The notes: generated from the letters alone by a model not told the origin. DNA of 64,000 nt from Candidatus Thermochlorobacter aerophilus (GCA_002794105.1 PHFL01000039.1:222561-286560), one strand, 5' to 3'; positions 43,507 to 53,874 are shown, numbered from the stretch's first letter. Numbers and translations are program-made.

Positions 43507-45225
43507 TCAAGATTGCTGTTTGAATTGTACGGCTTTCCACGGCTTAAATAAATCCTTTACTTTATTGCGCTGATACTTTCCTGTTGAAGTTACTGGAATT
43601 TCATCACTGAAGAGCACCACTTTTGGGCATTTGTTAAAAGGCAATTTTTCTGCGCATTTTTTGATAATTTCCTCACTTGTAAGCGTTACTCCTTCTTTGA
43701 GTTGCACCAGTGCCCCAACTTCTTCGCCATACCAATCATTTTCGAACCCTACGGCAATAGCGGCTTTTACGCCCGGGATGCTGCAGAGTACTTCATCAAT
43801 TTCTAAGGGTGAGATATTAACACCGCCTCGAATAATTAGTTCTTTAATTCTTCCAGTAATAAAGAAGAACTTCCTGCCTTTTTCATCGGTCTTGAAAAAT
43901 CCTTCGTCTCCGCTATGGAACCAGCCTTTTTCGAAGGCTTTCATGTTGGCTTCTTCATTTTGGTAGTAGCCTTTCATCACATTATGTCCACGAATAACAA
44001 TTTCTCCTCGCCAGCCTTCTCGCACCTTTTCACCCCGTTCATTAAAGATTGCCATTTCATTAGGTGGAATTGGCACACCAATAGAAGGGAACCCGTATTC
44101 GCTTAACCACTTTCGATGTTCTTCTTCGCTTAAATCTAATGGCAAGAAACATGAGTAGCAAGTGGTTTCGGACAGTCCGTATCCATGAATAATTTTTAAG
44201 CCATAGCGTTTTTCAAATGCCATCGCAAGTTCTACGGTTAGCGGTCCTGCTCCACAAATGAAGTGGCTAAAATGCGAGAGGTCGTACTTTGAAATATCAA
44301 TATCTGCATGTAGGAGAAATTGCAGCAGCGTAGGCACCACGCTTACAATTTTTACTTTTTCATTTGCCACTCTCTCAAAAAATACTTCAGTCTGAAATTT
44401 CTGATTTAATACTACGGAGCCACCATAGTATAGCGGTGTTAGAAGTGTCACTACTGTGCCATTGACGTGGTGAATAGGCAGCACGCACATCATCACATCG
44501 CCTTCTTTTAAGCCATGCCACGCTGCAATCGCATCAGCATCTACTAGCAGATTATACTGTGTTAGCACTACACCTTTGGGCAGCCCTGTTGTGCCACTGG
44601 TATAGACAATCATTGCTTCAGTCTCTAAGTCAGCATAGGTGGCTCGATTTTCATCAGCAGTCGCCTTTGGCTTAACGCGCGAGTCAATGATGTGTGCTTG
44701 CCCGAATTCGTCTGGAAATGCGGCGATGGTTTGTTCAAAATCACCAGATGGTAAGATGGTCAGATTTAGTCCCAGACTTTCAATCATGGGCAGGTATTCA
44801 TCGCGTACAAAAGCCAGCTGTACGCCAGCGTTTTCTAAAATGTATTTAATTCGCTCAGGCGTCTCTCCGACATTGATGGGCACCACGGTCATCCCTGCAC
44901 ACCACGCCGCAAAATACTGCACAACAGCATCAATGTGGTTATGCGATACAGTGGCCACACGGCTTTCTTCAATCAAGCCCTGTGCACGCAGGTAGTTTGC
45001 CGTCTGAAGCACTCTTCGCCGAAACTCCTCGTATGTGTAACGCATCACCACACCGCCACTTGCGTAGAATGTGATGAACGTCTCGTTTTTGTGGCGACTT
45101 GCCTTCTCGAGCAGCAGCTCGAGAATATTGGTATACTTTACCAAGTAGTTCGTCGGTAAGTAGGTCTGGCCGTCAATAATCACGGCATGCGACATGTGGG
45201 TATTGAAAATGAGGTCCTTGTTCAT
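43507..45225 (-). CDS. AMP-forming acyl-CoA synthetase
   Basis: A 572-residue adenylate-forming enzyme: A3 motif MIVYTSGTTGLPKGVVLT, A5 HGYGLSETTC, A7 WFHSGDEGFF, A8 GRIKELIIRGGVNISPLEIDEVL, and the catalytic lysine near the end in TSTGKYQRNKV. It activates a carboxylic acid to its CoA ester via the adenylate. Fatty, short-chain or aromatic acid use cannot be chosen from sequence. A 280-base gap with no ORF separates it from the divergent beta-barrel gene. Confidence 0.9.
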   Translation of the reverse strand: MNKDLIFNTHMSHAVIIDGQTYLPTNYLVKYTNILELLLEKASRHKNETFITFYASGGVVMRYTYEEFRRRVLQTANYLRAQGLIEESRVATVSHNHIDAVVQYFAAWCAGMTVVPINVGETPERIKYILENAGVQLAFVRDEYLPMIESLGLNLTILPSGDFEQTIAAFPDEFGQAHIIDSRVKPKATADENRATYADLETEAMIVYTSGTTGLPKGVVLTQYNLLVDADAIAAWHGLKEGDVMMCVLPIHHVNGTVVTLLTPLYYGGSVVLNQKFQTEVFFERVANEKVKIVSVVPTLLQFLLHADIDISKYDLSHFSHFICGAGPLTVELAMAFEKRYGLKIIHGYGLSETTCYSCFLPLDLSEEEHRKWLSEYGFPSIGVPIPPNEMAIFNERGEKVREGWRGEIVIRGHNVMKGYYQNEEANMKAFEKGWFHSGDEGFFKTDEKGRKFFFITGRIKELIIRGGVNISPLEIDEVLCSIPGVKAAIAVGFENDWYGEEVGALVQLKEGVTLTSEEIIKKCAEKLPFNKCPKVVLFSDEIPVTSTGKYQRNKVKDLFKPWKAVQFKQQS

Positions 45226-45505
45226 AGCTGTGCTATTTTGTACTATGTTTTTGCCAAGTTAATCTCTTCAAAAGACATGATAGGCTTCACTCTTATGAGA
45301 CTGTTCTTTCTGCCAAAAGTGCCGACTGACGTTATATTTGCAACTCGACTTAGCAAGCAACTCAATGTAGCTCTGCATCGCAAAAGTCATGTTTCAGCTC
45401 TACCCTTTCACCCAAACGCTATCAGCATGGTTGTGCCGGGTTTCATGCTAGCCCGTGCAAATTTGTAGATTCGACACAAAACCATACAGACAGCGCCACA
45501 ACACT

Positions 45506-46291
45506 ATGAAATTTTTCTTTGAAATTACCACTATGCAGGCTTTCCTTAGAATGATGCTGCTTAGCAGTGCTTTTTCTCTCTTTGCTCCTGAAATTGTTGC
45601 ACAAGTGCTTGGTGAAGCCAGTTCAGACGACATTCGAGAGCAACCGCGTGAGATGTCTTTCCGAAGCATTGAGGTTGGCATTACACCGTATGCTACCCTG
45701 CAGCCGCTTTCGGACAACAACGCTCGCCTGCCTTTTGTTATCACACGCGCCACATTCTCGGCACTTGCTCGCTTGGATAACACCATGCTTTACATTGATT
45801 ACTCGGTTGGCAATATCCCCAACTTTCCTGATGCTGTTACCATGGTTAGTGGTGGCGTCAGGTTTGATTTTGATTTCTTTCTCATTCCCCCTGCCAGTGA
45901 TGTGCTGCGACCGCTCATTTGCTTTACCAGTGTGGCTGATATTGTCAGTGCAAGCACCCCGCCCAGCCCACAAACCACAAACGTCAGCAATCTTAACATT
46001 GCTACCATCGGAGTCGGCGCTGGACTTGGCTTAGCTTATCAGAGCAAACAGTGGATTACTCAAGCGAAAGCAGAAGGGTTTGTTGCTGTTGCTTCTCAAG
46101 GGTTTAGTCCTGTTGTGGGTTTTAGTAGCGGACTTATCGGTGATGTTACCGTGCATTTTCCATATCTTCTTAATAAAATTGGCTTAGCTTTCACATACCG
46201 GTTTCGCACCAGTGCCTCACGCTTTGCAAATAACACTCAGTTCAGCTATTCATTTCTTTCTCATACCATTACGGCGGGAATTACTTTCTAA
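45506..46291 (+). CDS. Outer membrane beta-barrel protein
   Basis: About 261 residues. A signal peptide ends around VAQ, then come alternating strands (YIDYSVGNIPNF, GVRFDFDFFLIPP) and a C-terminus ending in ITAGITF with the aromatic last residue of outer membrane barrels. No family named. The start could be ATG 45506 or ATG 45533; the second leaves a tighter signal peptide. Confidence 0.65.
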   Translation: MKFFFEITTMQAFLRMMLLSSAFSLFAPEIVAQVLGEASSDDIREQPREMSFRSIEVGITPYATLQPLSDNNARLPFVITRATFSALARLDNTMLYIDYSVGNIPNFPDAVTMVSGGVRFDFDFFLIPPASDVLRPLICFTSVADIVSASTPPSPQTTNVSNLNIATIGVGAGLGLAYQSKQWITQAKAEGFVAVASQGFSPVVGFSSGLIGDVTVHFPYLLNKIGLAFTYRFRTSASRFANNTQFSYSFLSHTITAGITF

Positions 46292-46309
46292 ATCATCCTG
46301 TTTGCCGAT

Positions 46310-46600
46310 ATGAGAAAACAAGACATCCTTCAAGAACTCGAGGACATCGCCAAACGACTTGGCTATCGTCTGCGTTACGAGAAGGGGAACTTTGTGGGGG
46401 GTGACTGCCGCGTGCGGCAAGAAAAAATCTTGGTCATCAACAAATTTTTGCCAATTGAAGGACGCATTGCCACGCTTGCCAGAGCACTCTCACGCATCGG
46501 TGTGGAGGGGTTGTTCATCACACCGCAGGTCAGAAAACTGATTGATGAAGAATCGGCTCAAAAAAATCGTTCATCTTTTGCTCAACACTCGACGCCTTGA
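46310..46600 (+). CDS. Small conserved-looking hypothetical protein
   Basis: A 96-residue soluble protein (DILQELEDIAKRLGYRLRYEKGNFVGGDCRVRQEKILVINK) with one Cys in a GGDC turn and a helical C-terminus. No function recognised. It follows the beta-barrel gene by 18 bases and ends 12 bases before the metallo-hydrolase ATG, so it is probably in an operon with the latter. Confidence 0.65.
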   Translation: MRKQDILQELEDIAKRLGYRLRYEKGNFVGGDCRVRQEKILVINKFLPIEGRIATLARALSRIGVEGLFITPQVRKLIDEESAQKNRSSFAQHSTP

Positions 46601-46611
46601 CACTTGCACTT

Positions 46612-47385
46612 ATGAAGATTACACTCTTAGGTTCAGGAACTTCACAGGGCATTCCAGTTCCGCTCTGCCAATGCCGCGTTTGCACCTCAACCGATGTGCG
46701 AGATAAGCGCCTGCGCTGCTCTGCACTCGTTGAAACCGCTGGGCTTTCCATCTTAATTGACACTTCAATAGACTTCCGCCAGCAAATGCTACGCAGCAAG
46801 GTGCAACGCATTGACGCTGTTTTGCAAACGCACCATCACTACGACCATCTCTTTGGATTGGATGATATTCGTGCCTTCAGCAACGCCCAACAAGCCCCGA
46901 TTGATTTTTACACCTCTCCGCAGTGTGAGCCTGAAGTCATGCGTCGTTTCGGCTATGCATTTAGCGAACAAAACCTGAAATGGGGCTTGCCTTCTTTGAA
47001 GATGCATGTAGTTGATGCACCGTTTGTCATCGAGAAAAATGGTCAGCGTGTTGAGGTAATTCCAATTGATGTTGGACACGGCAATATCGTCATCTACGGC
47101 TATCGCATTGGCAATTTTGCATATCTGACTGACTGCAAAACCCTACCCACTCACTCGTATGAGCGCTTGCAAGGATTGGATGTTTTGTTCATTGATTGCC
47201 TTAGATTGAAACCCCATCCTACTCATGCGTGCCTGTCTGAAACGCTCGCTCACATTGAACGCATTCAGCCGCGCAGAGCTGTACTCATCCACATGAGCCA
47301 TGAAGTCTCACATGCTGAACTGGAAGCCATGCTTCCTGAACACATTTGCGTTGGCTACGATGAAATGGTAGTTATCTTGGACTGA
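46612..47385 (+). CDS. PhnP-like metallo-beta-lactamase-fold hydrolase
   Basis: A 257-residue MBL-fold enzyme: LLGSGTSQGIPVPLCQC at the start, the metal motif THHHYDHLFGLDDIR, and later His in VGHGNIVIYG and IHMSHEV. This is the PhnP/YycJ-type group of phosphodiesterases. It probably cleaves small cyclic or diester phosphates; the true substrate is unknown. It converges with bchI. Confidence 0.85.
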   Translation: MKITLLGSGTSQGIPVPLCQCRVCTSTDVRDKRLRCSALVETAGLSILIDTSIDFRQQMLRSKVQRIDAVLQTHHHYDHLFGLDDIRAFSNAQQAPIDFYTSPQCEPEVMRRFGYAFSEQNLKWGLPSLKMHVVDAPFVIEKNGQRVEVIPIDVGHGNIVIYGYRIGNFAYLTDCKTLPTHSYERLQGLDVLFIDCLRLKPHPTHACLSETLAHIERIQPRRAVLIHMSHEVSHAELEAMLPEHICVGYDEMVVILD

Positions 47386-47430
47386 ATAGAAGGCAGGTTT
47401 GACACGCTCGCCTCTCCCTGCTCTGCACGC

Positions 47431-48594
47431 TCACACTGGGCTTACAGATTCATTCATCGATGATAGAATCTTTTGCAATTCTCGTTCGACCTTTTCACCT
47501 GCATCCATTGTCTCTAATGGGTCTCGACGCAAGCGATGACGCAGAGCTGGCACGGCTACTGCTTTTATATCATCGAGTGTAACGGTCGTGCGACCAAAAA
47601 ATGCCGCATGCGCCGATGCTGCACGTGATACGGTCAGTTCGCCACGATGCCCATCGATACCCAGATTCATGCACAGTTCAGCAATCAGCATGAGCAAATC
47701 ATCAGGCAGCTCGACTTTACTAACCAATTTTTGTGCCTGCACGATGCGGGCTTGAAGTGCTTGTTGTTCTGGCTTCCAAGTCTCTAAAAATTCATCAGGA
47801 TTGGCATCGAAGGCACGGCGGCGCTTGACAATTTCTACTCTTTGTGCAAGGTTAGTGATGGTAGTGATTCGCGCATGCAATCCAAAGCGGTCGAGCAGTT
47901 GCGGGCGTAATTCACCTTCTTCAGGGTTTCCTGAGCCTACCAGCACGAACCGCGCCGGGTGCTTGATGCTGATGCCTTCTCGCTCTACGACATTGACGCC
48001 ACTTGCCGCCACATCTAATAGCACATCTACCAAATGGTCATCGAGCAAATTGACTTCATCGATGTAGAGAAACCCACGATTTGCCCGCGCCAACAGTCCT
48101 GCTTCAAATGCTTTTTCACCTTTGGTGAGTGCTTTCTCAATATCTATGGTGCCGCAGACACGGTCTTCTGTCGCCCCCAACGGTAGATCTACAACAGGCA
48201 CAGGGATTTTTTCAGCATGCAGTTTGCGCGCTGCACGCGATGCCTTTGTATCAGCCTGTTGTGCTTTTTCTTGCATAACCTCTTCCACCGTGCGGTTGAA
48301 GACATCACCTTCTGCGCGTTCAATCATAGGCAAGACATCTGCCAGCGCCCGTACTGTTGTCGATTTGCCTGTGCCACGATGCCCCATGACCAACACACCG
48401 CCAATGCGCGGGTCAATTACATTGAGCAGCAGGCACAGTTTCATTTCATCTTGCCCAACAATTGCCGTAAATGGAAATACTTTTCCAGTCTTTCCAGAAA
48501 CCGAGCTTGCTTTATGTGCCAGTTCCGATTCGTTTTTGTCCTTTTTGCTACTCGTGTGGTTGTCTGTGTGTGCTTTTTTGGCTGGCTTAGACAT
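47431..48594 (-). CDS. bchI: Magnesium chelatase ATPase subunit BchI
   Basis: A 387-residue AAA+ ATPase that powers insertion of Mg2+ into protoporphyrin IX, with BchD and BchH. Seen: a charged N-terminal extension of about 40 residues, VFPFTAIVGQDEMKLCLLLNVIDPRIGGVLVMGHRGTGKST with Walker A (pieces as in BchI/ChlI), Walker B GFLYIDEVNLLDDHLVDVLL, and sensor regions GSGNPEEGELRPQLLDRFGL. It is not next to bchD/bchH here; it converges with the MBL gene and follows an FMN-protein gene. Confidence 0.95.
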   Translation of the reverse strand: MSKPAKKAHTDNHTSSKKDKNESELAHKASSVSGKTGKVFPFTAIVGQDEMKLCLLLNVIDPRIGGVLVMGHRGTGKSTTVRALADVLPMIERAEGDVFNRTVEEVMQEKAQQADTKASRAARKLHAEKIPVPVVDLPLGATEDRVCGTIDIEKALTKGEKAFEAGLLARANRGFLYIDEVNLLDDHLVDVLLDVAASGVNVVEREGISIKHPARFVLVGSGNPEEGELRPQLLDRFGLHARITTITNLAQRVEIVKRRRAFDANPDEFLETWKPEQQALQARIVQAQKLVSKVELPDDLLMLIAELCMNLGIDGHRGELTVSRAASAHAAFFGRTTVTLDDIKAVAVPALRHRLRRDPLETMDAGEKVERELQKILSSMNESVSPV

Positions 48595-48654
48595 ATATTG
48601 ACTTGCGTTACAAAATGTTCAAAGGCAATTTGGGTGTTCTAATTGTTTGCAAAG

Positions 48655-49263
48655 TTAAGGAATTGCCCACGATGCTGAAAGCTGTTCATTTTCCCATTCA
48701 AATTTTGCGCGGCGATGTCCTTTTGCATCCAGACGCAGCCAATCTAATGCATGCACTTTGGTTTCCACGACAGCAAAATTTTCCTTGCCAATTTCGCTTT
48801 CTTCTTCGGTTGGGCTACGCTCAATGAGGTAGTCTGGCAGGCCCGATGTAGGTTCGCTAACAAGTGTGCCCGGTGGCAATAGGGTTGCATAGCAGCGCCT
48901 GCTCATCAGCTGGGTCCGTTGCCAGCGTTCTTCTGACAATGGCGTCTGATGCCACACAGTTGCCTTGCCTACAAATCGCAGTTGAATTTTGAGTTCAGGA
49001 TGATAGAATAGCCATGCGCAGTTTGGATTTGTGCGCAAGTCTCCAATTTTAGCAGAACGAATATCGGTGTGGCAAAAGAGCTGTCTTGCATCTTTGCAGA
49101 CGCCGCGTAGCACCACTGTTCGCACCTCTGGCATGCCGTTTCTGACCGTCGCAAATGTTCCCAGATGCATGGGGTGCCGGCGGTCTTTGACAGCTTGTTG
49201 CAAAAGTTGCCATGCCTCTTCCAAGATGATGTCTAATGATTCCAGTGTTAGAGTCTCTGCCAT
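48655..49263 (-). CDS. Pyridoxamine 5'-phosphate oxidase-like FMN-binding protein
   Basis: A 202-residue split-barrel flavoprotein: HPMHLGTFATVRNGMPEVRTVVLRGV is the opening strand pattern of PNPOx-like proteins, with the FMN-contact region DIRSAKIGDLRTNPNCAWLFYHP. The C-terminal PNPOx dimer motif is replaced by FAVVETKVHALDWLRL...RRAKFEW, as in the Alr4036-type group. The reaction is not known. Confidence 0.8.
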   Translation of the reverse strand: MAETLTLESLDIILEEAWQLLQQAVKDRRHPMHLGTFATVRNGMPEVRTVVLRGVCKDARQLFCHTDIRSAKIGDLRTNPNCAWLFYHPELKIQLRFVGKATVWHQTPLSEERWQRTQLMSRRCYATLLPPGTLVSEPTSGLPDYLIERSPTEEESEIGKENFAVVETKVHALDWLRLDAKGHRRAKFEWENEQLSASWAIP

Positions 49264-49432
49264 GTTTCTGCTTGATTTAATTTCAGAGGCAATTGCAAAT
49301 GCTTCAGTTTTCTTGCTTATGCTTAGACAACTATTTACTCATTTGCGATTTGCGCATGAGTATCTTGCCAGTCTTTGCTTTCGCATGTCTTTTGCTTTGA
49401 TTAAATTTTGGTTTTGATGTCTAACGCTTCTC

Positions 49433-51259
49433 ATGAGGATTTCCGTTCAACTCTTTGTTGCACTTTGCACACTTGTTTGCCTCTCGTGCAAAAAGCAAAA
49501 GCCTTCATCACAGCCCGAGAATGCTCCTCAATACCGAATGGCGGCAGGCGGCAAGGTCTACGGCGGTACCTACGCCTACGCCGAACTCCAGCCCCTGACG
49601 ACGCTGGACCCTGCGCAACTTATCGAGAATGTTTCGCAGCATGCGGCACACCAACTCTATGATTTGCTCATAGATCTCGACCCATATACTCTTTCACCTG
49701 TACCTGAACTGGCTGAACGTTGGGAGATTTCGGAAGATGGGCTTCTATACACTTTCACGCTACGCGATAGTGTCTTTTTCCACAACGACCGCTGTTTCCC
49801 GCAAGGCATAGGGCGCAAGCTCACCGCTGCCGATGTCAAGTATTCTTTTGAGCGCATCTGCGACCCTACCACAAACACGAAAGGATTTTGGGTCTTTCGT
49901 GACAAAGTTGTTGGGGCTACGGAATTCTATGAAGACCGCCGCTTGGCACGTGCTGAAAACCGTCCACCAAAAGTCCTCGGCGTGCGTGGTTTTGAAGTTC
50001 TTGATGACCGGCGTTTTAGAATCCGCCTCATCAAACCATTTGCACCTTTCCTGATGACGCTTGCTTCAGCCTTCTGCTACATCATTCCGCGTGAAGCTGT
50101 TAGCTACTACGGTGTCAATTTTACTCGGCATCCCGTAGGCACCGGTCCTTTTATGCTCGACGAATTTGCCCCGAACTTTCTCAAGCTGAAGCGCAACCCT
50201 CGTTACTGGCAGAAAGATAGCCATGGCAACAGTTTGCCTTACCTTCAAAATATCATCCTTTATTTTTCACGCCCAGCGTCAGTGCAACTTGAGCAACTCG
50301 AGCGCGGCGAAATTTTAGAGCTCAATCAACTTCCTGCTGACCTCAGGCAGAAGGTTTTGCCTAACGGCACACTTGCTGCTAATTATCAAGACCGCTTCAG
50401 CTACTTTGCGACTCCTTCGCTGTCGGTTCAGTTTTGCGGCATGAATTGTGCGCTTGCACCTTTCAACGACAGCCGCGTTCGTCAAGCTTTTTCACTTGCT
50501 CTCGACCGCGAGTCTATCTCATTATCCGTTTTACAAAGCCGTCAGTATGCTGCCACGCGTGGCTTGGTGCCGCCAGTGCTCACGCTCTACGAAGCCATCA
50601 AAGAGCAAAACCCTACCAAACCCGCAAAAGATAAAGCCAAGTCGGCACGTTTTATTGAGCTTGAGCCATTTGACCCAACCAAAGCCCGTGAACTGCTTGC
50701 TAGTGCTGGCTATCCCGATGGCAAAGGATTTCCATTGCTTCCACTTTACTACGATTCTACCAACTCACGCAATCGGCTACTTGCCGAGAGCATCCGCGCC
50801 TTGCTCAAGCAACACCTCAATGTTGAAATTCAACCTACACCGCTCCCATGGTCTGAACACTTGAAAGTGTGTGAGTCTGGTCGCGCCGCCTTTTTCTTGT
50901 TGGGCTGGGTTGCCGATTATCCCGAGCCAGAAAATTTTCTCAACCTTTTGTACGGCAAGTTTGTGCCTGCCGACACCAGCGCTGTCAGCTACCCCAACAT
51001 GCAACGTTACTGCAATCCAGCCTTCGATGCGCTCTTCGAACAGGCACTTGCCACTCAGAACGACTCGCTGCGCTATCGCCTCTATGCCGAAGCGGAACGG
51101 CTCGCACTCAACGACGCTCCTCTCCTACTGCTGATTTATGACCGTGATGAAAAGCTGCTGGCTAAAGCCGTTCAAGATTATCCCCTCAATGCCATGGACC
51201 GGCGCGACCTAAAATACGTCTGGCTCAATTACCCCACCTCACCCACTGCAGAGCGGTAA
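49433..51259 (+). CDS. Peptide/nickel-type ABC transporter substrate-binding lipoprotein
   Basis: A 608-residue lipoprotein (lipobox LVCLSC, Cys about 19) of the SBP_bac_5 family. Seen: LYDLLIDLDPYTLSPVPELAERWEISEDGLLYTFTLRDSVFFH in pieces, TAADVKYSFERI, HPVGTGPFML and ILYFSRPASVQ. It binds peptides or other solutes for import. No permease or ATPase gene is next to it, so its transporter must be elsewhere or it serves as a free receptor. Confidence 0.85.
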   Translation: MRISVQLFVALCTLVCLSCKKQKPSSQPENAPQYRMAAGGKVYGGTYAYAELQPLTTLDPAQLIENVSQHAAHQLYDLLIDLDPYTLSPVPELAERWEISEDGLLYTFTLRDSVFFHNDRCFPQGIGRKLTAADVKYSFERICDPTTNTKGFWVFRDKVVGATEFYEDRRLARAENRPPKVLGVRGFEVLDDRRFRIRLIKPFAPFLMTLASAFCYIIPREAVSYYGVNFTRHPVGTGPFMLDEFAPNFLKLKRNPRYWQKDSHGNSLPYLQNIILYFSRPASVQLEQLERGEILELNQLPADLRQKVLPNGTLAANYQDRFSYFATPSLSVQFCGMNCALAPFNDSRVRQAFSLALDRESISLSVLQSRQYAATRGLVPPVLTLYEAIKEQNPTKPAKDKAKSARFIELEPFDPTKARELLASAGYPDGKGFPLLPLYYDSTNSRNRLLAESIRALLKQHLNVEIQPTPLPWSEHLKVCESGRAAFFLLGWVADYPEPENFLNLLYGKFVPADTSAVSYPNMQRYCNPAFDALFEQALATQNDSLRYRLYAEAERLALNDAPLLLLIYDRDEKLLAKAVQDYPLNAMDRRDLKYVWLNYPTSPTAER

Positions 51260-51343
51260 GGACAAATGTTAAGAAACAGTTAACTTTCTCCGTTCAATTG
51301 CTGAATCACGTTACTTTTTTGCTAATCCAACTCTGTGGTAAGT

Positions 51344-51889
51344 ATGCGTCTGATGTTTCTAGTTGCTGCATGGCTTTGTTTTTACACCTCCCCTATGCTT
51401 CTTCGGGCTCAAGATTTGTCGAATCGTGATATTCTTTTGCTTCTGCAAGAAGGGGTGGCGCGCCTTAACCAAAAGGATTATCCTGCCGCACTCAACTTTT
51501 TTAATGAAGTCCTCAAGCTAAGTCCTCATAATAGCATTGCATTGGTCAATCGTGGTATTGTCAAGGCAAGGTTAGGCAATTACGAGGGCGCAATTTTGGA
51601 CTATTCGGCAGCGCTGAACATTGATTCCACCGACTTTCGAACTTACTACAACCGTGGGCGCGCATACATGGAACTCAAGCAATACGAACTTGCTATTGCA
51701 GATTTCACTGCCGCTCTGCGTCTTGATTCCGGGTACGCTAATGCTTACACCAATCGCGCCAATGCCCGGCTACAGCTCAACGACTCAATCGGCGCCTATC
51801 AGGATTACATCAAAGCTGCACAACTAGGTTCTCTCAAAGTGCGTGAATTTCTCAAATCCAAAGGCATAGACTGGGAACGCGCACAGTAA
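51344..51889 (+). CDS. Exported TPR protein
   Basis: About 181 residues: a signal peptide ending near RAQ (about 23), then three or more TPR units (GVARLNQKDYPAALNFFNEVL, ALVNRGIVKARLGNYEGAILDYSAAL, YYNRGRAYMELKQYELAIADFTAAL). Envelope scaffold; no specific role. ATG 51344 is preferred over GTG 51335. Confidence 0.75.
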   Translation: MRLMFLVAAWLCFYTSPMLLRAQDLSNRDILLLLQEGVARLNQKDYPAALNFFNEVLKLSPHNSIALVNRGIVKARLGNYEGAILDYSAALNIDSTDFRTYYNRGRAYMELKQYELAIADFTAALRLDSGYANAYTNRANARLQLNDSIGAYQDYIKAAQLGSLKVREFLKSKGIDWERAQ

Positions 51890-51896
51890 ATCACGC

Positions 51897-52931
51897 TTAT
51901 GCCTCAGGCTCCTTGAGTGGAAAGACATAAAACTTCTGAATCTGCACAAAGCCTTCTTTTTTGAACGGACGTGAAGTTTGCATGACAAGTTCTGTGCCCT
52001 CAACCATCAACCGATACTCACTTATCGCACCTTTGAAAAATTCCTCTTTTACAACTGCCCGAAATACATTTTCACCTTGTGGTTTCTCTACGGGCACAAT
52101 GTGCTCTGGGCGGATAACAACATCAAACACTTTTGCACTCATTTCTCCTTGATTGTGCTGCAAGACTAAGCCTGTTTCGGACTTTATCAAGAATTTATCC
52201 AGTCGCCGCATGCGCAAAGAATTTGCATCTCCGATGAAGGTGGCGCCAAAATGCGTTTTTGGTCGTTCATAGACTTCTCTTGGCGAACCGATTTCCATCA
52301 TTTTTCCCTGATGAAGTAGTATTAAGCGGTCTGCTAACATGAGTGCTTCTTCCTGGTCATGCGTAATGTAGATGAAGGTCTTGCCTGTTTTGCGTTGTAG
52401 AGACTTGAGCTCTTTTTGCAACTCGCGACGCAGCACAATATCTAAGTTCGAGAGTGGCTCATCGAGCAAGACAATCTGCGATGGAGCGGCAATAGCGCGT
52501 GCAATCGCCACACGCTGCTGTTCTCCGCCAGATAGCTTTGCAGTGGAACAATAGAGCTTGTCATCAATTTGCAAGGTCTTTGCCGCCTGCACCACGGTCT
52601 GATGAATGTCTGTTTCACGCCAGCGTGCTTCGCGTAGCCCAAATGCAATGTTTTCATAGACATTCAGATGCGGAAAGAGAGCATAGTTTTGAAAGACCAT
52701 CACCGCATTGCGGGCGTGTGTTGGCACTCGCGTTACATCTTTGTCATCGAACAAGATCCTGCCTTCATCGCATTTCTCCAACCCTGCAACGATGCGCGCC
52801 AAAGTTGATTTGCCGCTACCTGACTTTCCCAGCACCGCAAAAAATTCCCCATCGTTGCATTGAAAGGAAAGGTTATCCAGAACCAAACGATTGCCAAAAC
52901 GTTTGGTGAGGCTTTCAACGCTAAGTTTCAC
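51897..52931 (-). CDS. ABC importer ATP-binding protein (PotA/FbpC type)
   Basis: A 344-residue ATPase: Walker A GKSGSGKST, Q-loop MVFQNYALFPHLNVYENIAFGL, signature LSGGEQQRVAIARAI, Walker B IVLLDEPLSNLD and H-loop ITHDQEEAL. A C-terminal TOBE-like domain (about 240-340) follows. Iron, sulfate, spermidine and molybdate importers use this type. No permease is adjacent. It overlaps nothing and converges with the TPR gene. Confidence 0.88.
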   Translation of the reverse strand: MKLSVESLTKRFGNRLVLDNLSFQCNDGEFFAVLGKSGSGKSTLARIVAGLEKCDEGRILFDDKDVTRVPTHARNAVMVFQNYALFPHLNVYENIAFGLREARWRETDIHQTVVQAAKTLQIDDKLYCSTAKLSGGEQQRVAIARAIAAPSQIVLLDEPLSNLDIVLRRELQKELKSLQRKTGKTFIYITHDQEEALMLADRLILLHQGKMMEIGSPREVYERPKTHFGATFIGDANSLRMRRLDKFLIKSETGLVLQHNQGEMSAKVFDVVIRPEHIVPVEKPQGENVFRAVVKEEFFKGAISEYRLMVEGTELVMQTSRPFKKEGFVQIQKFYVFPLKEPEA

Positions 52932-52975
52932 AGGTGTCTTTTCAAATTGAAAATGTGTTTTGATTTCGGTTTAGC

Positions 52976-53659
52976 TTACGGCAACATACGCCGTGCTTCT
53001 TCAAGAATGGCGACGCTTGCTGATGTTCCTATTCGTGAGGCACCTGCTTCCAGCATGGCAACGACTTCCTTGTAGCTTCTTATTCCCCCAGAGGCCTTGA
53101 CGCCAAGTTCATTGCCTACTGTCTTGCGCATTAATCTTACATCTTCTTCGGTTGCACCCGCTTTTGCAAAGCCAGTGGAGGTCTTGACAAATGCCGCACC
53201 CATGCTTTTTGCGATTTCACATGCCATTGCTTTTTCGGCATCATTCAGAAGCGCTGTTTCCAGAATGACTTTTACACCTACCTGCCGCTCTTTTGCCACC
53301 TTGACGACGCTCTGAATATCGCGCTCCACTGCACTATACACTTTTGCTTTGAGCAGCCCAATTGGCAAGACCATATCAATTTCCTGCGCCCCCTGCTGAA
53401 TGACAAACTCCGCTTCCTTCACCTTTAGCTCCGTTGGTGTGGCGCCCAGCGGAAATCCTACCACGGTGCAAATTTTTACCTCTGTTTCTGCCAACAGTTG
53501 TGCACATTGCTGCACAAAAATAGGATTCACACAGACGGCATAAAAACCATACACCTTAGCTTCATTACACAGCCGCTCAATATCTCTCAGTGTTGCTTCA
53601 GGTTTGAGGTTAGTGTGATCAATAAGTTTTGCAAGTTCGCTGAGCTGATGTACTACCAT
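52976..53659 (-). CDS. deoC: Deoxyribose-phosphate aldolase
   Basis: A 227-residue class I aldolase cleaving 2-deoxyribose-5-phosphate into acetaldehyde and glyceraldehyde-3-phosphate. Seen: LIDHTNLKPEAT, GVKVILETALL, the Schiff-base lysine in FVKTSTGFAKAGAT and the second lysine in VKASGGIRSYKE. Full length. About 215 bases upstream have no ORF. Confidence 0.95.
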   Translation of the reverse strand: MVVHQLSELAKLIDHTNLKPEATLRDIERLCNEAKVYGFYAVCVNPIFVQQCAQLLAETEVKICTVVGFPLGATPTELKVKEAEFVIQQGAQEIDMVLPIGLLKAKVYSAVERDIQSVVKVAKERQVGVKVILETALLNDAEKAMACEIAKSMGAAFVKTSTGFAKAGATEEDVRLMRKTVGNELGVKASGGIRSYKEVVAMLEAGASRIGTSASVAILEEARRMLP

Positions 53660-53874
53660 TGCAGAGAAAATAAGGGTTGATGGATAACTTCTTTCAGGGC
53701 TGTAGGGGTTTGTGCTGAATATACAATAAATCTTTTCATATTTGGAAAAGACTTGCTTTGCTTGCTTTTTTTGAAGCGCAGCAGGGATTTTTTACTTGAT
53801 GAAGCTTGATTAGCTCAAATTTCACACCCGCATTTCTTTCAAGCAAATTTGTACAAATTCTATACCCAATTTTT